DNA of 64,000 nt from Enterovibrio gelatinilyticus. GTDB lineage: Bacteria; Pseudomonadota; Gammaproteobacteria; Enterobacterales; Vibrionaceae. The position numbers and the translations under genes are program-made. Positions 1 through 7,963 of the stretch are shown piece after piece; within the stretch, counting starts at the first letter, position 1, and each line of letters starts with the position of its first letter. The stretch spans positions 182,632-246,631 of the forward strand of contig NZ_JAJUBC010000004.1 in NCBI RefSeq assembly GCF_028683095.1, read 5' to 3'. Under the pieces are notes generated by a model, which did no database searches, was not told the DNA's origin, and saw nothing but the letters and a program-made list of their open reading frames with translations.

Positions 1-71
1 ACGCTTTCCGCACTAAGCCAAATCAAACCGTCGATGGCGCTTTTCAGGTCTTTCCCGTTCTGGTTTTCCAT
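1..71 (-). CDS. Partial small prophage gene, N-terminus only
   Basis: The ATG lies at 69-71 on the minus strand and the frame stays open to the window edge. The visible start reads MENQNGKDLKSAIDGL, about 23 residues in all. An AAGGTG ribosome binding site lies a few bases upstream. It follows the terminator of the preceding phage gene and continues the leftward early operon of the prophage. No family can be recognised from so short a piece. Confidence 0.5.
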   Translation of the reverse strand, partial: MENQNGKDLKSAIDGLIWLSAES

Positions 72-94
72 GGTGTTCACCTTTTTCACTGACG

Positions 95-116
95 AAAAAA
101 GCCCCTCAAGAGGGGC
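95..116 (-). terminator. Rho-independent terminator in the prophage early region
   Basis: A perfect 6-bp stem, GCCCCT with AGGGGC, encloses a CAAG loop. On the minus strand it is followed by six T residues. It lies just past the stop of the phage gene at 134 and before the partial gene at the window edge. Confidence 0.8.
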
Positions 117-133
117 AAACTTACTGCTTGTTA

Positions 134-577
134 TTAGTGGAGTTGGTTCGGTTGTAGGTTGTTCAAGCTGCCAACCGCGCGGGTGAAGCGTTGATTGAGT
201 GCGCCTATTAGCTTCAAGCCATCACAAATGGCGGTGCGTGAAAGTGCGTCGAAGTCTTGAAAGTTTGAAATGCACGCGGATGGGTCTAACTGCGCGGCAA
301 CCAGAATTAATGCGCGTTGTTCTAGCGTTAGTGAGTTGTAGGCCATGCGAAATTCTGAGGCCATGTGTCCAACGGTGAACATCGCTTTTGCTTGCTCTAT
401 GGCTTCATCGGCGCGGGGTGCAGGTGTTGATGCTCGCGCATCTAAGTTCGCGTGATGCTCTGCGACACTGCGCGGCAGATTGGGAACAGGGCGAAGTGCT
501 GGCGCGGCGGTGTTGTCGTTGGCGCTTTCATTGGCTTTCAACTGTGCGCGGGCGTTTATGAGTGCGTTATTCATCAT
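134..577 (-). CDS. Hypothetical phage protein downstream of cII
   Basis: About 147 residues from the double ATG at 572-577 (MMNNALINARAQ), which has an AAGGAACCC ribosome binding site directly upstream. A longer frame to 622 would overlap the preceding gene and has no better site. The N-terminal third is rich in Ala, Asn and Pro and looks unstructured; the C-terminal half is helical, with a stretch around LTLEQRALILVAAQL. It starts 7 bp after the CII-like gene and ends before a terminator, so it belongs to the leftward early operon. I do not recognise the family. Position suggests an early regulatory or replication-accessory protein of a K139-like phage, but that is only inference. Confidence 0.6.
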   Translation of the reverse strand: MMNNALINARAQLKANESANDNTAAPALRPVPNLPRSVAEHHANLDARASTPAPRADEAIEQAKAMFTVGHMASEFRMAYNSLTLEQRALILVAAQLDPSACISNFQDFDALSRTAICDGLKLIGALNQRFTRAVGSLNNLQPNQLH

Positions 578-584
578 GGGTTCC

Positions 585-1124
585 TTATGCGATGCCGGGA
601 AGGGGTAAGCCTGTGACGACATCTGCGCCCATAGCGAGAAGAGGCTGAATCCCTGCGGTTTTGTATTCGATGGTGTTGATCACTGAAACGAAGTTGCGAA
701 TGCCTGCGCTGGCAATTTCGCGGATGCGGTCACGCTCGGTACGCGGTAGGCGTTGTGCGTTGGCATTTTGCAGAGCGATTTGCGCCAGTTCGCCAGAATA
801 CTGGCTGGCTTTTAGTGCATGAATCGCCAGCGTTGCTTCTGTGTCGCTGCCATTCAGTGGTGCGCCCACCATGTTGACGCTCTGCAAAACACCATCAACA
901 AGTTCCGTGCGGCCTGAGCGGTTTGTGATTTCGATTAACTGTTTAACAGTCAGGTTTGCGTTTAGGTTGTTTGGGTTCAGGCGGTTGCGCAATGTGCCGT
1001 CACATAAACCCATTTCACGTTCTAACCCACTGGTTAAACGCAGCTTGGAGAACGCAACACACGCTGCGTTGTATGCGTTTTGTTCGTTCTCACGTGAACC
1101 GGACATTTGATTTATTTGAGTCAT
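585..1124 (-). CDS. cII: Phage regulatory protein CII-like (CP76 family)
   Basis: About 179 residues starting at ATG 1124 (MTQINQMSGS); a TTG two codons upstream is less likely. The N-terminal half has an atypical helix-turn-helix (LEREMGLCDGTLRNRLNP, then LTVKQLIEIT), as in the CII/CP76 family of P2- and K139-like phages, where it helps control the lysis-lysogeny decision. The C-terminal half is helical and may mediate oligomerisation. It lies directly after the Cox-like gene in the leftward early operon, the order expected for a K139-type switch region. A near-palindromic site overlaps its 5' side at 1132-1143. Family assignment is by remembered sequence style and gene order. Confidence 0.7.
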   Translation of the reverse strand: MTQINQMSGSRENEQNAYNAACVAFSKLRLTSGLEREMGLCDGTLRNRLNPNNLNANLTVKQLIEITNRSGRTELVDGVLQSVNMVGAPLNGSDTEATLAIHALKASQYSGELAQIALQNANAQRLPRTERDRIREIASAGIRNFVSVINTIEYKTAGIQPLLAMGADVVTGLPLPGIA

Positions 1125-1131
1125 CGTCAAT

Positions 1132-1143
1132 ACTCAATTGAGT
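1132..1143. promoter_or_regulatory. Candidate phage repressor operator upstream of cII
   Basis: ACTCAATTGAGT is a perfect 12-bp palindrome 8 bp upstream of the cII start. Related half-sites recur at 1561-1568 (TCAATTGA) and 1651-1665 (CTCAAT/ATTGAG). The recurrence around the divergent cox and cI genes suggests a CI or Cox binding site. Confidence 0.5.
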
Positions 1144-1237
1144 GCAAATGGCAACAAAATTACCGCAATTGCGAAACAGTGATACCAAAACGGTAACTTT
1201 TCGAACTGCGGGGATGCTTTTGAGTTCTTAACCGAAC

Positions 1238-1459
1238 TCATGAGGCATTGCCTAGAAGTTGGTTTGTTTCGCGGCTCGCCTTTTCCATCATGGCGATCAC
1301 GTTAACCATTGGGGTGTCGCCCTTGTTTACTTTTGGGGCGGTGATGATTTTGCCTTGCGCTGCCCAGTCTTTGACGGTGCGGTAAGTCATGCCTGTAAAG
1401 CGTGCATATTCTTCACAAGTCATGTATGGCGCAGGTATCGCTACTGAAAAAGAAAGCAT
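1238..1459 (-). CDS. cox: Cox-like excisionase and transcriptional repressor of the prophage
   Basis: A 73-residue protein from ATG 1459 (MLSFSVAIPAP), with an AAGGATACC ribosome binding site upstream; the longer frame to 1522 lacks one. The core (MTCEEYARFTGMTYRTVKDW, then KIITAPKV) is a small winged-helix/MerR-like fold typical of phage Cox and excisionase proteins. In P2 and K139, Cox represses the lysogenic promoter and assists the integrase in excision. It is divergent from the CI-type repressor and first in the leftward early operon, which is the expected arrangement. The C-terminal MEKASRETNQLL segment is helical. Confidence 0.7.
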   Translation of the reverse strand: MLSFSVAIPAPYMTCEEYARFTGMTYRTVKDWAAQGKIITAPKVNKGDTPMVNVIAMMEKASRETNQLLGNAS

Positions 1460-1560
1460 GGTGGTATCCTTTTGGGTTGTTTTAGGCTTGATTTCGTTTT
1501 GTATCGTTCGCTGGCGTCTCATATCGACGCGGGCTATTCATTTGCGATGATTTTAGATCG

Positions 1561-1665
1561 TCAATTGAATTGAATGCAAGCTTAAACATTAAAAAGAATT
1601 GAAATGCGACATTCATTTGAAAGGAATGGTGCGTAAATCACGTTTTGTTACTCAATAGAATTGAG
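1561..1665. promoter_or_regulatory. Divergent cox/cI switch region with repeated operator half-sites
   Basis: This AT-rich gap separates the divergent cox and cI genes. It contains TCAATTGA at 1561-1568 and the interrupted palindrome CTCAAT-AGA-ATTGAG at 1651-1665, just ahead of the cI ribosome binding site. Both resemble the palindrome at 1132-1143. The spacing fits overlapping lytic and lysogenic promoters controlled by CI and Cox; exact promoter elements were not resolved. Confidence 0.5.
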
Positions 1666-1674
1666 AGGTTATGT

Positions 1675-2277
1675 ATGAGTCGGTTAGAAGCGAAGATTCC
1701 ACCTTATGAGTACCTCGGCGGAAAAGATTTGGTCGATAGACTCAAGGAAATCTATAACGTTGGTAAGGATCAGCAATTAGCAGATTGGACAGGCGTTCCC
1801 GCACCTACGATTGGCACTTGGAAGCAACGCGATTTAACGCCGTACGAGTTGGTAATAAGAACCTGTATCGCTAAAGGTGTGAATCTTGAATATCTCGCAT
1901 TAGGAAAAGGCGAACCCTATTCACACGGTTCTGAAAACTCTTTATCCGAAATTTTGCCTGCAAAGAAAATCACAGCAGGGAAAGCTGAGGATTTGCCGCC
2001 AGTCACTTTAGACAAAGCTTTCTTACCAGATGGTTTATCGCGTGAAAACTGTGTTGTGTTCTTTACCGATGATGGCAGCCATTTGGTCGACACTAATGAA
2101 ACCGATCCTTCTTCCGGCAATTACGTGATTGATATTGATGGCTCACACAGCATTAACCGCCTTCAACGTTTACCAGGCGGCAAAGTTTCTATTCATTTCG
2201 AAGGTGCGCCAGTGGTGATTGATGCCAGCGAACTGAAAGTGATTGGCCGCGTTGCAATGAGTTGGGTGAAGGGGTAG
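1675..2277 (+). CDS. cI: Phage repressor protein CI (P2/K139-like)
   Basis: About 200 residues from ATG 1675 (MSRLEAKIPP), preceded by GAGAGG with 6-bp spacing; a TTG at 1645 is the alternative start. Residues 15-75 form a helix-turn-helix (LADWTGVPAPTIGTWKQRD) of the Phage_CI_repr type. The C-terminal half (residues 115-200) resembles an S24/LexA-like dimerisation domain (NYVIDIDG, then KVSIHFEGAPVVI) but I cannot identify an obvious Ser-Lys catalytic pair. It maintains lysogeny by repressing the divergent cox-cII operon. It is followed after 4 bp by the Glo-position gene, so both may be expressed in the lysogen. Confidence 0.75.
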   Translation: MSRLEAKIPPYEYLGGKDLVDRLKEIYNVGKDQQLADWTGVPAPTIGTWKQRDLTPYELVIRTCIAKGVNLEYLALGKGEPYSHGSENSLSEILPAKKITAGKAEDLPPVTLDKAFLPDGLSRENCVVFFTDDGSHLVDTNETDPSSGNYVIDIDGSHSINRLQRLPGGKVSIHFEGAPVVIDASELKVIGRVAMSWVKG

Positions 2278-2281
2278 CCAA

Positions 2282-2716
2282 GTGTTTAGACTTTCATTTG
2301 TCGCCCTTTTTCTATCTTTCAACACACATGCCCAGCAATTAAGTGATTGCGATGCCGCAGCAAACGTAATGAAGGAGGCCGCGCCCTTATTAATGAAAGC
2401 GGCGTCTATGTATTCGTCCAATTCTAGTTATCAAGACGTCGCACAATGGCGCACCAAACACTTGAACCCAGAAATTAATCGACTAAATCAATTATTTTCT
2501 AGTGACCCATACCCTAAAACTGGTTTGCACACACCTGTTTTCACGGATGTGAACGCCAACTTTCTTGGGCGCATTCCCATGATGGCGCAAGGGATTCAAG
2601 CTGCTCTGCGTCATGGCGACAAATTTAAAGATGACATTTCTTTTAATTGGAGCGAGGCCAAGCAAGCTGGCACTAGGTTTGCCCAAGAATGTCCTGAACA
2701 GGCAAAAGCTTTCTAA
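2282..2716 (+). CDS. Small secreted prophage protein in the position of K139 Glo
   Basis: A 144-residue protein starting at GTG 2282, with AAGGGG upstream inside the end of cI. Its N-terminus is a classic signal peptide (MFRLSFVALFLSFNTHA, probable cleavage after A17), so the mature protein should be periplasmic. Two cysteines (near residues 23 and 137) could form a disulfide. It overlaps the integrase by one base (TAATG) and lies between cI and int. As I recall, K139 carries glo there, encoding a periplasmic superinfection-exclusion protein. Position, size and secretion fit; I cannot confirm sequence homology. It is probably expressed from the lysogenic promoter with cI. Confidence 0.55.
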   Translation: MFRLSFVALFLSFNTHAQQLSDCDAAANVMKEAAPLLMKAASMYSSNSSYQDVAQWRTKHLNPEINRLNQLFSSDPYPKTGLHTPVFTDVNANFLGRIPMMAQGIQAALRHGDKFKDDISFNWSEAKQAGTRFAQECPEQAKAF

Positions 2717-3741
2717 TGTCTATCCGCAATCTGAAAGACGGCAGCAAGAAACCTTGGCTTTGCGAGTGCTACCCATCCGGCCGCGATGGTAAACGCATTC
2801 GCAAACGGTTTGTGACGAAAGCCGAAGCGGCACAATTCGAGCGTTATGCAATGAACGCTATCGACGATAAGCCGTGGCTGGGTGAAAAGTCGGATAATCG
2901 CCGCCTATTGGATATGGTGGAAATCTGGCATCGCGCCCACGGCTTTTCATTGGCGCAAGGAAAATACACTTACAACCGTCTTTCGTTTATTGCGAACTCG
3001 CTGGGCAATCCGCTTGCAACTCACTTCAGTGTAAAAATGTGGTCCACGTTTCGTGAACAGCGCATCGCGGGTCTTATCATGAATGCGAAGGGTAAGTTTG
3101 CGGCGGTGAAAACATCGACGGTGAATCATGATCAGTCTGTGCTGAATGCGATGATTGAGGAATTGATTCGCATGGGCGAATGGAAAGCGGCGAACCCGTT
3201 AAACAACGTTCGCCCGTTCCGACAGCATGAAACGGAAATGGCGTTTTTATCTGAGCCTCAGATTGATGATGTTTTGACAGCAGCCAAGGCACTTCGCAAT
3301 GAATCGGTTTATCACATCATTTTGGTGTGCTTATCAACTGGCGCTCGATTCGCCGAAGCTGAACAGCTTAGGGGATCACAGTTGAGTAAATACAAAATCA
3401 CGTTCAGTAAAACAAAGGGCAAGAAAAACCGAACAGTTCCGATCAGCCCCGCGCTATACAATGCGATTTATCAGCCCACTTCGGGGCGACTATTCAAGAA
3501 CTGTTACAACACGATGTGGCGAATGATTGATTCCATCATCCCAGACTTGCCCGAAGGCCAAGCCACACACGTGTTTCGTCACACTTTTGCATCTCACTTT
3601 ATGATGAATGGCGGCAACATTGTGGTTCTGCAACGAATACTGGGCCACACTGACATTAAACACACCATGCGATACGCCCACTTCGCCCCTGATCACCTTG
3701 AAGATGCCATCACGAAAAACCCCATTTCTAACCGCCTTTAG
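2716..3741 (+). CDS. int: Tyrosine-type site-specific integrase of P2/K139-like prophage
   Basis: A 341-residue phage integrase. Residues 1-60 hold the arm-binding region, about 65-165 the core-binding SAM-like domain, and 175-335 the catalytic domain. The expected residues are visible: Arg211 (STGARFAEAE), a Lys in the SKTKGKKNRT turn, His285 and Arg288 (HVFRHTFASHF), His311 (ILGHTDIKHT) and nucleophile Tyr320. It catalyses recombination between phage and bacterial attachment sites. Translation is coupled to the preceding secreted-protein gene (TAATG overlap). It appears intact, and lies at the end of the prophage next to the bacterial cysK gene. Confidence 0.92.
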   Translation: MSIRNLKDGSKKPWLCECYPSGRDGKRIRKRFVTKAEAAQFERYAMNAIDDKPWLGEKSDNRRLLDMVEIWHRAHGFSLAQGKYTYNRLSFIANSLGNPLATHFSVKMWSTFREQRIAGLIMNAKGKFAAVKTSTVNHDQSVLNAMIEELIRMGEWKAANPLNNVRPFRQHETEMAFLSEPQIDDVLTAAKALRNESVYHIILVCLSTGARFAEAEQLRGSQLSKYKITFSKTKGKKNRTVPISPALYNAIYQPTSGRLFKNCYNTMWRMIDSIIPDLPEGQATHVFRHTFASHFMMNGGNIVVLQRILGHTDIKHTMRYAHFAPDHLEDAITKNPISNRL

Positions 3742-3773
3742 TGGCGGCAAAAAATGGCGGCAAAGTGGCGGCA
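3742..3773. repeat. Three TGGCGGCA direct repeats after the integrase, candidate arm-type sites
   Basis: TGGCGGCA occurs at 3742-3749, 3755-3762 and 3766-3773, starting on the base after the integrase stop, with 13- and 11-bp periods. Short direct repeats in this place are typical arm-type binding sites for tyrosine integrases. A fourth copy at about 3608 lies within the int coding sequence and may be chance. Confidence 0.6.
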
Positions 3774-3954
3774 CTCTCTGTTTTATATCGTATCAAAGCG
3801 CACCAAACCGGATAGCAACCCCAGCAACCACGGGCTTTTCAGTAAGTTACGAAGCGGTTTTGACAATAAGATATAACTAACGATTCCTTTGCAATTTCAG
3901 AAAGAAAGTTATTCTCTTAATCGTACTCCCTTACAAACCGAAGGAACGAAGAAG
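3774..3954. other. Prophage-chromosome junction region upstream of cysK
   Basis: This non-coding stretch must contain one prophage end, because int lies on one side and the chromosomal cysK gene on the other. The att core cannot be placed without the other prophage end or an empty site. No tRNA or tRNA fragment could be folded here. A TTGACA at 3860-3865 could serve as a -35 element for cysK but I found no convincing -10 at the right spacing. Confidence 0.55.
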
Positions 3955-4923
3955 ATGGGTAAAATTTACGAAGACAATACAACCACCATTGGCAACACTC
4001 CTCTTGTACGCCTAAATCGCGTATCTAACGGAAAAGTGTTGGTTAAAATTGAAGCACGTAATCCTAGCTTCAGCGTCAAATGCCGTATCGGTGCAAACAT
4101 GATTTGGGATGCCGAGAAAAAAGGTACACTGAAGCCAGGTATTGAGCTCGTAGAGCCAACCAGTGGTAACACGGGTATCGCATTGGCATATGTTGCAGCA
4201 GCTCGTGGTTACAAACTCACGCTGACTATGCCTGAATCTATGAGCCTTGAGCGTCGTAAGTTGCTTAAAGCGCTAGGCGCAAACCTTGTGCTAACCGAAG
4301 CCGCTAAAGGCATGAAAGGCGCGATTGCAAAAGCGGAAGAAATTGTTGCTACTGACCCAGCAAAATACTTGTTGCTACAACAGTTTGACAACCCTGCAAA
4401 CCCAGAGATCCACGAAAAGACTACAGGTCCTGAGATTTGGGAAGACACAGAAGGCGAAATCGATGTATTCGTCGCGGGTGTTGGCACGGGTGGTACGCTA
4501 ACAGGTGTTAGCCGTTTCATTAAAAACACCAAAGGCAAAGCAATCACAACCGTTGCTGTAGAACCCGCTGAGTCTCCAGTTATCACTCAAACGGTTAACG
4601 GTGATGATGTACAACCAGCCCCTCACAAAATTCAAGGCATTGGCGCAGGCTTTGTACCTGGCAACCTTGATTTGTCTTTGATTGACAAGACAGTATTGGT
4701 GACGTCTGACGAAGCGATCACTATGGCACGTCGTCTGATGGAAGAAGAAGGTATTCTGGCAGGAATTTCTTCAGGTGCAGCCGTTGTTGCTGCCAATAAA
4801 ATTGCCGAATTGCCTGAGTTTGCAGACAAAAACATCGTAACAATACTACCAAGCTCTGGTGAGCGTTACCTAAGTACTGCATTGTTTGCTGGCATCTTTA
4901 CAGAGCTAGAAAACCAACAATAA
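3955..4923 (+). CDS. cysK: Cysteine synthase A (O-acetylserine sulfhydrylase)
   Basis: A 322-residue PLP enzyme that makes cysteine from O-acetylserine and sulfide in the cytoplasm. The start at 3955 ([10 protein letters not shown]) has a GAAGGAACG ribosome binding site; a longer in-frame start at 3889 adds a non-conserved extension. Key features are the PLP lysine in [11 protein letters not shown], the substrate loop [12 protein letters not shown], the PLP phosphate loop [10 protein letters not shown] and the C-terminal SSGAA motif. Length is normal. In related genomes it sits upstream of ptsHI-crr as here. The prophage now abuts its upstream side, which may have changed its promoter region. 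Confidence 0.95.
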   Translation: MGKIYEDNTTTIGNTPLVRLNRVSNGKVLVKIEARNPSFSVKCRIGANMIWDAEKKGTLKPGIELVEPTSGNTGIALAYVAAARGYKLTLTMPESMSLERRKLLKALGANLVLTEAAKGMKGAIAKAEEIVATDPAKYLLLQQFDNPANPEIHEKTTGPEIWEDTEGEIDVFVAGVGTGGTLTGVSRFIKNTKGKAITTVAVEPAESPVITQTVNGDDVQPAPHKIQGIGAGFVPGNLDLSLIDKTVLVTSDEAITMARRLMEEEGILAGISSGAAVVAANKIAELPEFADKNIVTILPSSGERYLSTALFAGIFTELENQQ

Positions 4924-4963
4924 TCAGTACTCTTGCTTCAAACACAATCGTACTGTCGATAAC

Positions 4964-4988
4964 AAAAAAGCCCTAACAGGGCTTTTTT
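4964..4988. terminator. Terminator after cysK
   Basis: AAAAAAGCCC, loop TAACA, GGGCTTTTTT: a symmetric hairpin with a T-tract on the plus strand, 40 bp after the cysK stop. It separates cysK from the ptsHI-crr operon. Confidence 0.85.
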
Positions 4989-5106
4989 ATTTGATTTTTA
5001 CAGCCCGCTCTAGTAAAAATTCCCCGCCTTTTATTTTCCAGCTCGAATTTAATCCTCGACTCGATAGTGAGTCAGGTATCGATTTGCGGAAAAATGTCAC
5101 AAAAAA

Positions 5107-5135
5107 TTGACTTGGATTAAGCTAGGGCATGTAAA
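5107..5135 (+). promoter_or_regulatory. Candidate ptsHI-crr promoter
   Basis: TTGACT at 5107-5112 and TGTAAA at 5130-5135 are separated by 17 bp, about 105 bp before the ptsH start. A weak CRP-like half-site (TCACA at 5097-5101) lies just upstream. The cysK-ptsH gap (4924-5240, 317 bp) otherwise holds only the cysK terminator and an AT-rich leader; I see no small gene in it. Confidence 0.45.
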
Positions 5136-5240
5136 TCTTGGTTAGTTTAACGTCCATTGATAGCCAAAACTTGCTATACGGTTTAAGCTATCCACAGATT
5201 TAATACATAAACCTAAATAAATAATGTACCGGGGTAAAAC

Positions 5241-5498
5241 ATGTATCAAAAGCAAGTAGAAATCACTGCTGAAAACGGTCTGCACACTCGTCCTGCTGCT
5301 CAGTTTGTTAAAGAAGCAAAAAGCTTTGAAGCAAAAATCACTGTTGAATCTGGTGGCAAAGAAGCTAGCGCGACTAGCCTTTTCAAACTGCAAACTCTAG
5401 GTCTAACTAAAGGTACTGTGGTTACTATCAAAGCTGAAGGTGCACAAGCTCAAGAAGCCGTTGATCACCTAGTTAAGCTAATGGACGAGCTGGAATAA
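5241..5498 (+). CDS. ptsH: Phosphocarrier protein HPr
   Basis: An 85-residue HPr, the small cytoplasmic carrier that passes phosphate from Enzyme I to sugar-specific IIA domains. The active-site His15 sits in [11 protein letters not shown], and the Ser46 region (SATSLFKLQ) is conserved. Length is exactly that of the family. An ACCGGGGTAAAAC leader supplies the ribosome binding site. It is the first gene of the ptsH-ptsI-crr operon and supplies the fructose-type PTS encoded a few kilobases downstream. Confidence 0.97.
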   Translation: MYQKQVEITAENGLHTRPAAQFVKEAKSFEAKITVESGGKEASATSLFKLQTLGLTKGTVVTIKAEGAQAQEAVDHLVKLMDELE

Positions 5499-5553
5499 TC
5501 CGGCTCTTTTTCTTTCCATTAGTATTTCAATTGATCAAATGTAAGGTAAGGCT

Positions 5554-7281
5554 ATGATTTCAGGTATCCTGGCATCTCCTGGTATTGCTTTTGGCAAAGC
5601 GCTGCTACTTCAAGAAGATGACATCGTCATCAACAAAAACCCGCTTCCAGCTGACCAGCTAGACGCGCAAATCAAGCGCCTTTACGAAGCGCGCGAACTA
5701 TCTAAACAGCAACTTGAAGTGATTAAAGAAAAAGCTCTTGCGACTTTCGGTGAAGAGAAAGAAGCAATCTTTGAAGGTCACATCATGCTGCTTGAAGATG
5801 AAGAGCTAGAAGAAGAAATCATAGCTTTCATCAAAGACAACAACGCTTCTGTTGAATACGCAATCTATAGCGTGATTGAAGAACAAGCGGTAACGCTTGA
5901 GTCTTTGGATGACGAATACCTAAAAGAGCGCGCAACAGATGTACGTGATATTGGCTCTCGTTTTATTAAAAACGCATTGGGTATCAGTATCGTGTCTTTG
6001 AGCGCTATCAACGAAGAAGTTATCTTGGTTGCTAATGACCTGACTCCTTCTGAAACTGCGCAAATCAACCTCGATTATGTTCTAGGCTTCATTACAGATA
6101 TCGGCGGTCGTACTTCACACACCTCTATCATGGCACGTTCACTAGAATTGCCTGCAATCGTTGGTACTAACGATATCACCAAACGTGTGAACAACGGCGA
6201 CATGCTGGTGCTTGATGCAATCAACAACAAGATTGTTATCAACCCAAGTAACGAAGAGCTAAGCAAATTCAAAGCGATCCGCGACGAATTCATCGCAGAG
6301 AAAGAAGAGCTAGCAAAACTGAAAGATTTGCCAGCAATCACTCTTGATGGTCACCAAGTCGAAGTTTGCGGCAATATCGGTACAGTGAAAGACTGTGACG
6401 GTATCAACCGTAACGGCGGTGAAGGTGTTGGTCTGTACCGCACCGAATTCCTGTTCATGGATCGTGATGCACTGCCTACTGAAGAAGAGCAGTACAAAGC
6501 ATATAAAGACGTTGCCTTGGCAATGCAAGGTCACCCAATCATTATCCGTACTATGGATATCGGTGGTGACAAAGATCTTCCGTACATGGATTTGCCAAAA
6601 GAAATGAACCCGTTCCTAGGCTGGCGTGCAATTCGCATCAGCTTGGACCGCCGTGAAATTCTTCGCGACCAGCTTCGTGCAATCCTACGTGCATCTGCAC
6701 ACGGCAAACTACGCGTGATGTTCCCAATGATCATCTCTGTAGAAGAAATCCGTGAGCTGAAGAAAGCAATTGAAGAATACAAAGTTGAGCTTCGTGCTGA
6801 AGGCCATGCTTTTGACGAGAACATCGAAATCGGTGTAATGGTTGAAACGCCAGCAGCTGCAGCGATTGCTCACCACCTAGCAAAAGAAGTTGCATTCTTT
6901 AGCATTGGTACAAACGACTTAACCCAGTATACTCTTGCGGTTGACCGTGGTAACGAGATGATCTCGCACCTATACAATCCATTGTCTCCAGCTGTATTGA
7001 CCGTTATCAAGCAAGTCATTGACGCTTCTCACAAAGAAGGCAAGTGGACTGGCATGTGTGGCGAACTTGCAGGTGATGAGCGCGCGACACTGTTGCTAAT
7101 GGGTATGGGTCTAGATGAGTTCAGCATGAGCGGCATCTCAATCCCACGCATCAAGAAAATTATCCGTAATGCTAACTTTGCTGATGTTAAAGCGATGGCA
7201 GAAGAAGCATTGGCAATGCCTACCGCAGATGAAATCACTGCACACGTAGAAAAATTCATTGCCGAGAAAACTGTCTGCTAG
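5554..7281 (+). CDS. ptsI: PTS Enzyme I (phosphoenolpyruvate-protein phosphotransferase)
   Basis: A 575-residue Enzyme I that autophosphorylates from phosphoenolpyruvate and phosphorylates HPr. The N-terminal HPr-binding/phospho-His domain includes the active histidine near residue 189 in [11 protein letters not shown]. The C-terminal PEP-binding barrel has [14 protein letters not shown] and the catalytic Cys region GMCGELAGD. The ribosome binding site AAGGTAAGG precedes ATG 5554, 55 bp after ptsH. The order ptsH-ptsI-crr is the standard general PTS operon. Confidence 0.97.
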   Translation: MISGILASPGIAFGKALLLQEDDIVINKNPLPADQLDAQIKRLYEARELSKQQLEVIKEKALATFGEEKEAIFEGHIMLLEDEELEEEIIAFIKDNNASVEYAIYSVIEEQAVTLESLDDEYLKERATDVRDIGSRFIKNALGISIVSLSAINEEVILVANDLTPSETAQINLDYVLGFITDIGGRTSHTSIMARSLELPAIVGTNDITKRVNNGDMLVLDAINNKIVINPSNEELSKFKAIRDEFIAEKEELAKLKDLPAITLDGHQVEVCGNIGTVKDCDGINRNGGEGVGLYRTEFLFMDRDALPTEEEQYKAYKDVALAMQGHPIIIRTMDIGGDKDLPYMDLPKEMNPFLGWRAIRISLDRREILRDQLRAILRASAHGKLRVMFPMIISVEEIRELKKAIEEYKVELRAEGHAFDENIEIGVMVETPAAAAIAHHLAKEVAFFSIGTNDLTQYTLAVDRGNEMISHLYNPLSPAVLTVIKQVIDASHKEGKWTGMCGELAGDERATLLLMGMGLDEFSMSGISIPRIKKIIRNANFADVKAMAEEALAMPTADEITAHVEKFIAEKTVC

Positions 7282-7323
7282 AATACGGCAGCAAAGTATT
7301 GATAACGCTTAGGAGCAAACACT

Positions 7324-7833
7324 ATGGGTCTGTTTGACAAACTGAAGAAGCTGGTTTCTGACGACAGCAGCGATGCAGGTGTGATTGAAATCATGGCACC
7401 ACTTTCTGGTGAAATCGTAAACATCGAAGATGTGCCAGATGTTGTTTTCGCAGAAAAAATAGTTGGTGACGGTATCGCAATCAAACCAACTGGCGACAAA
7501 ATGGTTGCACCAGTTAACGGTACCATTGGTAAGATTTTCGAAACTAACCACGCTTTCTCAATCGAATCTGAAGACGGCATCGAAATGTTCGTTCACTTCG
7601 GCATCGACACTGTTGAGCTAAAAGGTGAAGGCTTCAAGCGTATCGCTGAAGAAGGTCAAACTGTTAAAGTTGGCGACCCGATCATCGAATTCGATCTAGC
7701 TATGCTAGAAGAAAAAGCGAAGTCTACCCTGACACCTGTTGTTATTTCTAACATGGACGAAATCAAAGAGCTGAACAAGCTTTCTGGTTCTGTTGTTGTT
7801 GGTCAAACACCAGTACTACGCATCAAGAAGTAA
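7324..7833 (+). CDS. crr: PTS glucose-specific IIA component (IIA-Glc)
   Basis: A 169-residue soluble IIA-Glc. The two active-site histidines are visible as His76 (FETNHAFS) and phospho-acceptor His91 ([12 protein letters not shown]). The N-terminal amphipathic helix [12 protein letters not shown], which tethers the protein to membranes, is present. It carries phosphate to glucose-type permeases and is the main signal protein of carbon catabolite control through adenylate cyclase and inducer exclusion. AGGAGC precedes the start; the operon ends at the hairpin that follows. Confidence 0.97.
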   Translation: MGLFDKLKKLVSDDSSDAGVIEIMAPLSGEIVNIEDVPDVVFAEKIVGDGIAIKPTGDKMVAPVNGTIGKIFETNHAFSIESEDGIEMFVHFGIDTVELKGEGFKRIAEEGQTVKVGDPIIEFDLAMLEEKAKSTLTPVVISNMDEIKELNKLSGSVVVGQTPVLRIKK

Positions 7834-7848
7834 TTCTTACTGTGTAGC

Positions 7849-7876
7849 AAAAAGCGCAGCCTCGGCTGCGCTTTTT
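7849..7876 (+). terminator. Terminator of ptsHI-crr
   Basis: AAAAAGCGCAGCC, loop, GGCTGCGCTTTTTT: a strong GC-rich stem followed by six T residues, 16 bp past the crr stop. It could also act on transcripts from the facing AraC gene. Confidence 0.9.
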
Positions 7877-7963
7877 TGTATGTGTCGTTTTATGCCCGCT
7901 CAGCCATATTCAGCTCGCTTTCGTTACGCGTCCAAACCTCGGCATTACCGCCACAAACATTAA

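Noticed and set aside
3774..3954. tRNA or tRNA fragment as phage attachment site
   Set aside because: No cloverleaf or recognisable tRNA 3' end could be found between int and cysK.
5086..5101. Strong CRP site before ptsH
   Set aside because: Only the right half-site is good; the left half matches two of five positions, so it is mentioned only as weak.
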